This document shows, one piece after another, positions 1 to 6,165 of a stretch of DNA of 19,170 bases. The translations under genes were made by a program, and so were the position numbers. Positions within the stretch are counted from its first letter, which is position 1. Each line of letters begins with the position of its first letter. The notes under the pieces were generated by a model. It was not told the DNA's origin, made no database searches, and saw only the letters and a program-made list of their open reading frames with translations. The DNA is from CTSoil-075 sp964292325 (GTDB taxonomy: Bacteria; Bacillota; Negativicutes; DSM-13327): contig CAXYVG010000073.1 of the NCBI GenBank assembly GCA_964292325.1, positions 1-19,170 of the forward strand, in the 5' to 3' direction.

Positions 1-75
1 GCCAAGTATTGAATTTTCAAGGTGCATAGTTGATTATCTATGTGCGAAGTTTGAGATAATTATAAAAAGAGTGTT

Positions 76-177
76 ATGCAACAAGTTAAGCAAGATATTC
101 AGTCTATGCAAGCAAGTATTACGACTGCTGTAGATGCAAAAAAATCAGGGATGGATAAAATGAGTGATCTGCCTTGA
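76..177 (+). CDS. Possible 33-aa small ORF overlapping the next gene's alternative start
   Basis: An ATG-initiated reading frame of 33 codons, rich in Gln, Lys and Met, ends with TGA at 175-177. That stop overlaps a TTG (174-176) in frame with the following gene, a TTGA arrangement typical of translational coupling. An in-frame stop lies at 52-54, so it is not simply the tail of a longer gene entering the window. The ribosome binding site is weak (AAAGAG just upstream). It could be a leader peptide, a remnant of a degraded gene or chance. No family is recognised. Confidence 0.2.
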   Translation: MQQVKQDIQSMQASITTAVDAKKSGMDKMSDLP

Positions 178-203
178 GCGACGCGAAAGGAATGGTAATA
201 AAA

Positions 204-779
204 ATGAATAGTATTGACCATGATGATATGCAGCACTATAAAAACGCTGTTCCACCGGCTACTATTAGGCTGCTTATGATTACAGAGGCCGCACCATTGC
301 CAGAGGAAAACTATTTTTATAATATCTCAAATAATGATTATATGCATGATGCATCAAGAAGCTTTTTTCGCGGGATTATGCAGGGTATAGGGCTATTGCC
401 AATCGGAGTATCGGTGTATAGTGAGCGTGCATTATTAGATGCCTTTACGAGAGAAGGATATTTTATAATCGACTCTTGTCCTATACCATTGGTGGATGAG
501 AACGGAGTACCGCTTTCAAGTGATAAAAAAAGAAAGATTATGGTCAATTATGCGGATAGTCTTTTGAAAGCGATCAAAACGTTACAACCAGAAAAGATTC
601 TTTTTGTATGCAGCACTAATAAAGTGGTAATGGACAAACTTAAAGGACAGCAATATATTTCAGATCGTCTTCTTCTGGCGCGACCATTGCCGTACCCAGG
701 TGTAGGTTGGTTGAGAAGACCAGATCGGAAGGGGTTTATGGACTTGTTTCCGGAGTGTTATCGTTTAGTTACTATTTGA
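204..779 (+). CDS. Hypothetical soluble protein, about 191 aa
   Basis: A complete ORF with no signal peptide or membrane segment. I chose ATG 204 because GAAAGGA lies about 13 nt upstream; TTG 174 (10 residues longer) and ATG 192 are alternatives. Near the N-terminus is the stretch LLMITEAAPLPEENYFY, followed by FIIDSCPIPL further on. The first loosely recalls the GEAPG-type motif after the first strand of uracil-DNA glycosylase-fold proteins, but the second catalytic motif (HPS type) is not obvious, so this is only a fold hint. The gene is followed by about 450 bp of non-coding DNA and stands alone. I do not recognise the family and assign no function. Confidence 0.6.
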   Translation: MNSIDHDDMQHYKNAVPPATIRLLMITEAAPLPEENYFYNISNNDYMHDASRSFFRGIMQGIGLLPIGVSVYSERALLDAFTREGYFIIDSCPIPLVDENGVPLSSDKKRKIMVNYADSLLKAIKTLQPEKILFVCSTNKVVMDKLKGQQYISDRLLLARPLPYPGVGWLRRPDRKGFMDLFPECYRLVTI

Positions 780-1198
780 GAACATTGGAAAGAATTACGC
801 ATGTTATTAGAACATAGGTAATCTTTTTGATTTTTTACCCATGTTATCTTGAAATGAGTAAAAAATGGCATTCAAGAGGCCTGCGGTTCCATAACATTTG
901 TTTCTAGTAGTTATAAGTAGCGTAACAACTGTGTAATAAGTTTTTCTCTTTATCGGTTGTGCGATATTATTAAACTAGATTATGATGCTACTAATACTAG
1001 TGACATTGAATTTGAAAAGTAGTTATATATCTAGCCGTCATTGGTAAAAAGTTAGTGACAGTATTGGTGACAGTTGCTTGAAAAGAGTCACTAATACTGG
1101 CAAGCTGTCACCAAGTATAAAACATGTAAAACCAGTAAATACAAAGGTTTATAAGCATAATAAAAAGTAAACAAGAGTGTTTTATGACGTTAACATCG
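780..1198. other. Non-coding region with several small repeats
   Basis: No gene with coding character is seen in this stretch. It contains a small hairpin (ATGTT/AACAT, 801-815), a 9-bp inverted repeat ATTTTTTAC/GTAAAAAAT (830-838 and 858-866) that could act as a weak terminator for the preceding gene, and CATGTTAT twice (800-807, 840-847). At 874-891 there is a diverged copy of the tRNA-like segment found at 1199-1216. A cluster of inverted repeats at 990-1115 is listed separately. The density of short repeats and absence of genes suggest a decayed or recombined junction. Confidence 0.5.
990..1115. repeat. Cluster of interlocking GTGACAG / CAGTATT repeats
   Basis: TTGGTGACAG (1064-1073) pairs perfectly with CTGTCACCAA (1105-1114). 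The stem is extended inward by CTTG (1077-1080) with CAAG (1101-1104) around a 20-nt loop. GTGACAG also occurs as a direct repeat at 1055-1061 and 1067-1073. CAGTATTGGTGAC (1059-1071) is repeated inverted with one mismatch at 1087-1099. A related CTAATACTAGTGACA lies at 990-1004. The arrangement could be recombinase or regulator binding sites, or a structured RNA. No T-tract follows, so it is not a simple terminator. Confidence 0.6.
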
Positions 1199-1234
1199 AA
1201 GAGGTCTACGGTTCGAGACCGCCTAACTCTACCA
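1199..1234 (+). pseudogene. tRNA 3'-end fragment (probable remnant or att site)
   Basis: The segment has a TTCGAGA T-loop-like sequence, seven bases where the acceptor 3' strand should be (TAACTCT), a discriminator A and an encoded CCA at 1232-1234. Only three of the five T-stem pairs form in the canonical register. No matching 5' acceptor strand (AGAGTTA) or D-arm is found upstream, so a working tRNA is unlikely. Integrases commonly use tRNA or tmRNA 3' ends as attachment sites, leaving such fragments behind. A strong terminator starts 4 bp later, as expected after an RNA gene. A diverged copy of the first 18 bases lies at 874-891. Confidence 0.4.
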
Positions 1235-1237
1235 CAC

Positions 1238-1275
1238 AAAAATACCGTAAGGATTTAAAGCCTTATGGTATTTTT
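1238..1275. terminator. Bidirectional intrinsic terminator
   Basis: AAAAATACCGTAAGG (1238-1252) and CCTTATGGTATTTTT (1261-1275) form a 15-bp stem with one G-T pair and an 8-nt loop, with T-runs on both strands. It can stop transcription from the tRNA-like side on the plus strand and from the ABC operon on the minus strand. It overlaps the last codons and stop of the truncated ATPase frame, so part of it lies within the out-of-family tail of that ORF. Confidence 0.8.
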
Positions 1276-1590
1276 ATATAGTGTTTGCGTATCTTGGACT
1301 GTCATCCAAGGGAAAATCGACTGTTCTTGAAAGACCATTGAATTGGTGGGACGATCGGATTGCGTTGATTTGATTGTTGCATGCCCACTTGTAGCTGTTT
1401 CTAGGCCTGCTAGAATACGAAGTAGAGTAGTTTTACCACAGCCACTAGGACCGACGATGCAGAGAAATTCTCCATCACCAATCGATAGTGAAATATCTTT
1501 AAGAGCGATTACCTGACCTGTGTTTGTAGTAAAGACTTTATTAATATTATGAAGCAAGATTTTTTCCGTGTTATACTCCAAAATATTCAT
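1255..1590 (-). pseudogene. Truncated NitT/TauT-type ABC transporter ATPase
   Basis: This is the N-terminal part of an SsuB/TauB-like ATPase, about 111 aa where the family has about 250. From the ATG at 1590, Walker A (GPSGCGKT) lies at residues 47-54 and the Q-loop (VFQEQSIFPWMTV) at 86-98. The family match stops after about residue 100 (position about 1290) and is replaced by an unrelated 11-residue tail. The ABC signature (LSGGQ), Walker B and H-loop are missing and do not continue in another frame, so this is loss of sequence rather than a frameshift. It starts 8 bp after the permease stop. AGAAGGGG abuts the ATG, so the TTG three codons later, about 9 nt from the Shine-Dalgarno, may be the true start. 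It should not hydrolyse ATP productively. Confidence 0.85.
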
Positions 1591-1598
1591 CCCCTTCT

Positions 1599-2372
1599 TT
1601 ATACATGTTGTTTCCAGGGGAGAACCCAACCCTCGATAAGATCAAGTAGAAGCGAGAAGATATAGCCGAGAAACGAAAGGGTAATGAGGGCTACAAACAT
1701 TTGCTCAATATCAAACATGTCATAAGCGCGCCATATCATCCAGCCGACTCCTGCTTTGGCTGCGGATAGTTCTGCGGCAACGATTAAAATCAATGCCATG
1801 CCCATGCCTAGTTTTAGTCCGGCAAAAATCATTGGTAAAGCGCCTGGAAAGGCAACTGTTATATAAAAATTTTTACGACTGGCACCAAAATTCTTGGCGA
1901 CATCCAAATAAATGGTATCGATGGTTAGGACTCCGGCCATGGTATTGATCACGACCAGATAAAATACACCGATTGCAATCGTAAAAATCTTTGATGTTTC
2001 ACCTAGTCCAAATAATAATAATATTAAAGGCATTAATGCTAGTTTGGGAATGGGATACGTAGCGGAAATCATTGGCTCGATAATGGAACGGATCAGAGGT
2101 GATAAGCCCATACTGATACCTAAGAATATTCCAGGGATCGATCCTGCGAGGAATCCCCAAAAAACTCGTTGCACACTGATAAATGTATTATATAATAGTT
2201 CACCAGATAATAGTAATGGGATAAAAGAATGTATAATAAGGCTAGGGCTTGATAATAATCGTACATCTATCATATGAATCGAGGCTAGAAACTCCCACAA
2301 TAAAAGTAATGTGATAGGAGATAGTATGGAAAGTGTTCGAATCCATGTAAATGAATGTAATGGTTTTGCCAT
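1599..2372 (-). CDS. ABC transporter permease, NitT/TauT (SsuC/TauC) family
   Basis: A 257-aa inner-membrane permease with about six hydrophobic segments and the binding-protein-dependent transport domain. The cytoplasmic EAA-type loop (VAKNFGASRKNFYITVAFPGALP), which docks the ATPase, is in the C-terminal half. Start ATG 2372 is chosen because GGGAG lies 8 nt upstream; a TTG five codons earlier is in frame but overlaps that site. It is the middle gene of an operon, 29 bp after the binding protein and 8 bp before the broken ATPase. The family imports sulfonates, nitrate, taurine, thiamine precursors or similar small anions; the substrate cannot be told here. The gene looks intact, so it would need an ATPase from elsewhere. 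Confidence 0.92.
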   Translation of the reverse strand: MAKPLHSFTWIRTLSILSPITLLLLWEFLASIHMIDVRLLSSPSLIIHSFIPLLLSGELLYNTFISVQRVFWGFLAGSIPGIFLGISMGLSPLIRSIIEPMISATYPIPKLALMPLILLLFGLGETSKIFTIAIGVFYLVVINTMAGVLTIDTIYLDVAKNFGASRKNFYITVAFPGALPMIFAGLKLGMGMALILIVAAELSAAKAGVGWMIWRAYDMFDIEQMFVALITLSFLGYIFSLLLDLIEGWVLPWKQHV

Positions 2373-2401
2373 ATGATCATCTCCCAAAAGGAAAAATAGA
2401 T

Positions 2402-3475
2402 TTACTGATAAGTTCCCAAGGTCTTGATCGCGAAGTCTACGTATTGATTATCTACAGCCGTCTCAAATGTAACGTCAGTTTTTAGTAGGTTTTGTTTTTT
2501 ATACCATGCTAAATCCATTAGTATACCTTTACTGCGGGCGTAACCATTAGGATTTAAGCCAGTAGGAAACATTTTATCATATAATAAAGGATCTTTTATG
2601 ACCGAGTATTTGCAGAGGATATTTATAATCTCGGCCTTATTTTTATTTTTAAAGAAGGCATCATTATAATCTCGTATAGATTGTATGTATGCAGTCATAA
2701 ATCGGTTGGCGACATCTGGATTTTGCGTCATACTTGTGCCGAAGACTAATAATGCGGTTTGTGCATCGGGATCATAATCACTGGGATCTTTCCAAGGGTC
2801 AATAAGATCTTTGTCAATACCGAGAGTGATAAAAGGTTCGATTACCATAGCAGCATCAATACTTTTATTGCCAAGGGATACTAACATATCAGGAAAAGCA
2901 CGAATGACTTGTAAGTCGATATCGCTAGAGGTCAATCCACCTTTTTCTAGTATTCGTACCAAAGAAATTTCATCAAGAGAAGCAGTGCCAACGATGGCGA
3001 TTTTTTTACCACGTAAATCTTTATAATCCTTAATCGTATCCACTAAATCTTTACGAATGACTAAACGATAATAGCCAAGGCCAGGGACATTGATTCCCTT
3101 ATCAGCGACAATTTTTACTGGAATATCACGCGACATTGCATTAAATAAGCCAGAGGAAGTAACGGTTGCCCCGACATCTAGTTGACCAGCGGCTAATTGG
3201 TTAATCATTTCTTGCCCTGTATTAAATTGTATTGGCTCAATTGTGATTCCTACATCGGTATAGTAGCCTTTCGCCATACCGATTAATATGCCTGCGTCAG
3301 AGATGACTTGTTTCATGCCGACCTTAATTACCTTTTCTTGTGATAAAGGAGATAATTCTACTGCCCATGATGGATTGGTAGAGGATGGTTTTGTGATAGA
3401 ATGTTGATTACAAGCAGTAATGAGTAGGGTAATAAGCAATAAGCCGATGATTCGTATCCAAAAGGCATGCTTCAT
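2402..3475 (-). CDS. ABC transporter substrate-binding lipoprotein, NitT/TauT family
   Basis: A 357-aa exported lipoprotein with a positively charged, hydrophobic signal peptide ending in the lipobox ITAC (lipidated Cys22). The mature part is an SsuA/TauA/NMT1-like solute-binding fold: VGMKQVISDAGILIGMAKGYYTD, then QLAAGQLDVG and the hinge region DLRGKKIAIVGTASLDEI. Start ATG 3475 has GGAGGG about 7 nt upstream, whereas the in-frame ATG six codons earlier does not. It is the first gene of the importer operon and captures the ligand for the permease downstream. The exact ligand (sulfonate, nitrate, pyrimidine or other) is not predictable from motifs alone. Confidence 0.92.
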   Translation of the reverse strand: MKHAFWIRIIGLLLITLLITACNQHSITKPSSTNPSWAVELSPLSQEKVIKVGMKQVISDAGILIGMAKGYYTDVGITIEPIQFNTGQEMINQLAAGQLDVGATVTSSGLFNAMSRDIPVKIVADKGINVPGLGYYRLVIRKDLVDTIKDYKDLRGKKIAIVGTASLDEISLVRILEKGGLTSSDIDLQVIRAFPDMLVSLGNKSIDAAMVIEPFITLGIDKDLIDPWKDPSDYDPDAQTALLVFGTSMTQNPDVANRFMTAYIQSIRDYNDAFFKNKNKAEIINILCKYSVIKDPLLYDKMFPTGLNPNGYARSKGILMDLAWYKKQNLLKTDVTFETAVDNQYVDFAIKTLGTYQ

Positions 3476-3604
3476 ATTTTTCCCTCCTAACATTTTTATA
3501 AGTTACCACATAATATTCATATTGGTGAAGTTTAGTGACAAATAGAGGATTTATCAAGAAAATAAAGAATAATGATAATAGATAAGATGAAAGGTTGTTT
3601 CTAT

Positions 3605-4267
3605 ATGGAAAAAATAATAGCACAAGTAAAAGAATGGGAATTATTAGACAAATTACCTACTGAATTCGCAGGCTTTACCCTAATGCTTGAATTGCAAGAG
3701 CAAGATACACAGTATCATATATTTACGTATCAAAATAAAGAGTGGCACAAAAGTTTTTCGGTATTATATGATAAAGCGACTAAAGAATTTTTGGGCAGGA
3801 CAGTTATCGGATTGATGGAATATTTTGATGTGAATTTTATTGTTGCAGATATAGAAATTTTAGGGAATTTATTAAGTAATCGATTGAAGGGTGACTTAAC
3901 TGATTTGGCAGTGTTTAACGTAGATAAATTAGATAGTATTCTGCTTGATACGAAGGTACTGGAATGGTCATATGGAGAAAAATTGCCGACAAAAATAGCT
4001 GGATTTGAATTATTTATCAAACCGTGTGAACCTTTAAAAATAATTAATGGTTCATATATTATTATTGACTATAGTGATTTTTCTACCGAGAGTAGTTTAG
4101 TCATTTATTATAATATATTTAGAGATGAGTTCTTTGGAGAGATTCGGTTAAGGCGTACACCGCAAATGACGGCAGTTTTTGATGCTGCTGTCTTAGAGGA
4201 ATTACAAGAAAAACTTACAACTCATCTTACTAGTGTTTTAGAAGATATGCGTGCACAACTGGGTTAA
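3605..4267 (+). CDS. Hypothetical protein with two tandem copies of one domain
   Basis: A 220-aa soluble protein with no signal peptide or membrane segment. It consists of two related halves of about 110 residues. The first has WELLDKLPTEFAGFTLML near its start and the second has WSYGEKLPTKIAGFELFI, each followed by a strand-rich region with tyrosines and an acidic helical end. The repeat suggests an internal duplication. Start ATG 3605 is chosen because AAAGG lies about 10 nt upstream; ATGs at 3572 and 3587 are in frame but poorly spaced. It lies 36 bp before a CheY-like gene on the same strand, so they may be cotranscribed. I do not recognise the family. Confidence 0.75.
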   Translation: MEKIIAQVKEWELLDKLPTEFAGFTLMLELQEQDTQYHIFTYQNKEWHKSFSVLYDKATKEFLGRTVIGLMEYFDVNFIVADIEILGNLLSNRLKGDLTDLAVFNVDKLDSILLDTKVLEWSYGEKLPTKIAGFELFIKPCEPLKIINGSYIIIDYSDFSTESSLVIYYNIFRDEFFGEIRLRRTPQMTAVFDAAVLEELQEKLTTHLTSVLEDMRAQLG

Positions 4268-4303
4268 GAGGGTAGAGTAGAAAAATAAAGGAGCAGGAAA
4301 TAC

Positions 4304-4666
4304 GTGGCAAGAATATTAGTGTGTGATGATTCTGCATTTATGCGAATGATGTTAAAGAAAGTATTAATTGCGGATGGACATGAAATTGTCGGCGAAGCAG
4401 GAGACGGTATGGAAGCCGTACAAATGTATCGTCAACACAAACCAGATATAGCAACTATGGATATTACAATGCCAAAGATGGATGGGATACAAGCCGTAAC
4501 GCATATTCATGAAGAAAATCCTGTGGCAAGAATTGTTATGGTGACAGCACTAGGGCAAAAAGCGATTATCACAGATGCTCTTAAAGCAGGTGCGTCTGAT
4601 TTTATTGTGAAACCATTTGACCCTGAACAAGTAATAGAAACGATAAGGAAAGTATTGGCTAATTGA
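4304..4666 (+). CDS. Single-domain CheY-like response regulator
   Basis: The 120-aa protein is a complete receiver domain with no output domain. Acidic pocket residues Asp8 and Asp9, phospho-acceptor Asp53 (in TMDITMPKMDG), Thr81 and Lys103 (KPF) are all present. It should take a phosphoryl group from a histidine kinase such as CheA and signal by protein binding. It has a GTG start with AAGGAG about 10 nt upstream. No kinase, CheW, CheX or flagellar gene is in the window, so the pathway is unknown. The sequence is typical of Firmicutes CheY, and a stand-alone CheY-like role outside chemotaxis is equally possible. It lies just upstream of the tRNA operon promoters. Confidence 0.93.
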   Translation: MARILVCDDSAFMRMMLKKVLIADGHEIVGEAGDGMEAVQMYRQHKPDIATMDITMPKMDGIQAVTHIHEENPVARIVMVTALGQKAIITDALKAGASDFIVKPFDPEQVIETIRKVLAN

Positions 4667-4701
4667 AGGTGAATTGCACCAATTCATATTTACAAAATTA
4701 C

Positions 4702-4729
4702 TTGACAATAATGCATTATATGCTATAAT
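4702..4729 (+). promoter_or_regulatory. Upstream tRNA operon promoter P1
   Basis: Perfect sigma-70 boxes TTGACA (4702-4707) and TATAAT (4724-4729) with a 16-bp spacer, in an AT-rich context about 115 bp before the first tRNA. A G-rich stretch, GGCTGGGGGCTGG (about 4739-4751), follows it. Confidence 0.85.
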
Positions 4730-4792
4730 AATATTCGTGGCTGGGGGCTGGTAACTGAAAAAATGAAGTTTGCAAAAACTTTAAAAAAGAAG

Positions 4793-4821
4793 TTGACAAA
4801 CCAAGCGATGTGCAATATAAT
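4793..4821 (+). promoter_or_regulatory. Proximal tRNA operon promoter P2
   Basis: Perfect consensus TTGACA (4793-4798) and TATAAT (4816-4821) with the ideal 17-bp spacer, 22 bp before tRNA-Asp. Together with P1 this makes a tandem-promoter stable-RNA control region. Confidence 0.92.
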
Positions 4822-4843
4822 AGATTATGTTGTTAAAGGAAAC

Positions 4844-4919
4844 GGCCCAGTAGTTTAGCGGTTAGAATGCCGCCCTGTCACGGCGGAGGTCGTCGGTTCA
4901 AATCCGATCTGGGTCGCCA
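4844..4919 (+). tRNA. tRNA-Asp (GTC)
   Basis: A 76-nt cloverleaf with acceptor GGCCCAG/CTGGGTC (one G-T pair), anticodon stem CCGCC/GGCGG with anticodon GTC at 4877-4879, T-loop TTCAAAT and encoded CCA at 4917-4919. It is first in the five-tRNA operon. Confidence 0.98.
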
Positions 4920-4932
4920 TTTAAGTTAGTTT

Positions 4933-5008
<76 letters not shown>

Positions 5009-5016
5009 TATAATAT

Positions 5017-5091
5017 GCGGGAATAGCTCAGCGGTAGAGCATCGCCTTGCCAAGGCGAGGGTCGGGAGTTCGAATCTCCTTTCCCGCTCCA
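5017..5091 (+). tRNA. tRNA-Gly (GCC)
   Basis: A 75-nt cloverleaf with acceptor GCGGGAA/TTCCCGC, anticodon stem TCGCC/GGCGA with anticodon GCC at 5049-5051, T-loop TTCGAAT and encoded CCA. Confidence 0.98.
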
Positions 5092-5098
5092 ATTCATC

Positions 5099-5173
<75 letters not shown>

Positions 5174-5192
5174 ATTTATAATAGTTTCATAT

Positions 5193-5281
5193 GCGAGGGT
5201 GGCGGAATCGGCAGACGCACTGGACTTAAAATCCAGAGGGTGGTAACGCCCGTGGGGGTTCAAGTCCCCCCCTTCGCACCA
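5193..5281 (+). tRNA. tRNA-Leu (TAA)
   Basis: An 89-nt class II tRNA with the long variable arm expected of leucine tRNAs (AGGGTGGTAACGCCCGT region). It has acceptor GCGAGGG/CCTTCGC, anticodon stem CTGGA/TCCAG with anticodon TAA at 5227-5229, and encoded CCA. It is the last gene of the operon. Confidence 0.98.
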
Positions 5282-5294
5282 TTTAAAATGAATG

Positions 5295-5328
5295 AAAGCT
5301 TCTAATTTTAGAATTAGGAGCTTTTTTT
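5295..5328 (+). terminator. tRNA operon terminator
   Basis: A hairpin AAAGCTtCTAATT / AATTAGgAGCTTT (about 5295-5323) with a short loop, followed by a run of T residues ending at 5328. It is placed 13 nt after the tRNA-Leu CCA. Confidence 0.9.
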
Positions 5329-5359
5329 GTACGTTGGTTAGTATGTTGCAATGAAAGGA

Positions 5360-5427
5360 GCTGTCGCAGGAAACTTTTTTCACAAATCAATATGCATATT
5401 GATTTGGATTATGCTTAATGCGACAGC
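5360..5427. repeat. 24-bp perfect palindrome nested in a 9-bp inverted repeat
   Basis: The inner part (5383-5406) is a perfect palindrome with half-site CAAATCAATATG. It is flanked by GCTGTCGCA (5360-5368) and its reverse complement TGCGACAGC (5419-5427). It lies between the tRNA terminator and the end of the minus-strand exported-protein gene. It might be a terminator-like element for that gene, a dispersed repeat or a small mobile-element relic. No strong T-tract follows the outer stem. Confidence 0.7.
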
Positions 5428-5469
5428 CACTTTAAAAATGATATTCAATTAGAGAATATGGAAAGTGTA

Positions 5470-5994
5470 TTAAGAACTTTTTGTATTAATGATTTTATAT
5501 ATATCGGTTAGCTCAGTACTAATCATAGTTGAGAATGTATCAAATAATGATAGTCCCTCCGTTCCATCAGGACGTGTGATGGATTTTTCAACAATATAAG
5601 AGTTTGTTGATGTAGAAAAGGCTTTTAAATCCAGGGCAATATCAATCGGGTGAATGGTAAATAGCATGACATAATTTACATGTGCAGCGTTTGCGTATGT
5701 AGAGAGTGAGTCGACTGTAGCGGAGGCTGTGTTAGTAATACCCGAGCGTGTAAGATCTCGCAGCACTGCATTACCGGATTGGACCTCGCTGCCTAAGAAT
5801 AAAGAGTTAATCTGAAAACGTATCACTTCATTTAAGGCTTTGTTTAATAAATCGATGCCAGGGACATAATGCCCGGATGTGTCAATATACAGGGCTACCG
5901 AAATCATCGCATTTGTATCCGCTGGTTCTGCTAGACACACCGTTAGGTTCAGTAAAAGTATAAGCAATACGGATAATAATACTTTTTTTGACAT
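5470..5994 (-). CDS. Small exported protein of unknown function
   Basis: A 174-aa protein with a classical signal peptide: MSKK, a leucine-rich core to about residue 20, and likely cleavage after CLA before EPAD. The Cys in the signal is not followed by a lipobox context, so it is probably secreted or periplasmic rather than lipidated. The mature part alternates strands and helices (MISVALYIDTSG, VNYVMLFTIHPIDIALDLKAFS) and ends with Ser/Thr-rich helices. ATG 5994 is supported by GAGGTG about 5 nt upstream. It is divergent from the 514-aa protein gene and apparently monocistronic. The layout resembles small envelope proteins that assemble at membranes, but I do not recognise the family. Confidence 0.75.
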   Translation of the reverse strand: MSKKVLLSVLLILLLNLTVCLAEPADTNAMISVALYIDTSGHYVPGIDLLNKALNEVIRFQINSLFLGSEVQSGNAVLRDLTRSGITNTASATVDSLSTYANAAHVNYVMLFTIHPIDIALDLKAFSTSTNSYIVEKSITRPDGTEGLSLFDTFSTMISTELTDIYKIINTKSS

Positions 5995-6165
5995 AAAAAC
6001 ACCTCATTTAATTTATTTGATCTTGGAGTCAATGTAAAAAACTTAAATTAGCGAGACAATGACAATGGTTTTACTAGTTGAGTGCAGGTAAAGATGTTAT
6101 AATAATTTGTAATGCAAAATATTTTGTACGTTAGAGTGATGATTTAAAGGAGATTTTTATAATAA

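Noticed and set aside
1..60. Small CATAG/CTATG hairpin near the window start (about 22-50)
   Set aside because: The stem is short and imperfect, has no T-tract and lies at a window edge, so it is not supported as a terminator or RNA.
990..1275. CRISPR-like or riboswitch reading of the repeat cluster before the ABC operon
   Set aside because: The units are few, unequally spaced and partly inverted, and they lie at the 3' end of the minus-strand operon, so neither a CRISPR array nor a leader riboswitch fits.
3476..3571. Promoter for the ABC importer (TTGTCA followed by TATTAT on the minus strand)
   Set aside because: The spacer is about 20 bp, too long for confidence, and no better pair was found.
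3408..3623. 71-aa minus-strand frame over the start of the lipoprotein gene
   Set aside because: It overlaps both the binding-protein signal region and the divergent gene, and has no Shine-Dalgarno; it is a shadow frame.
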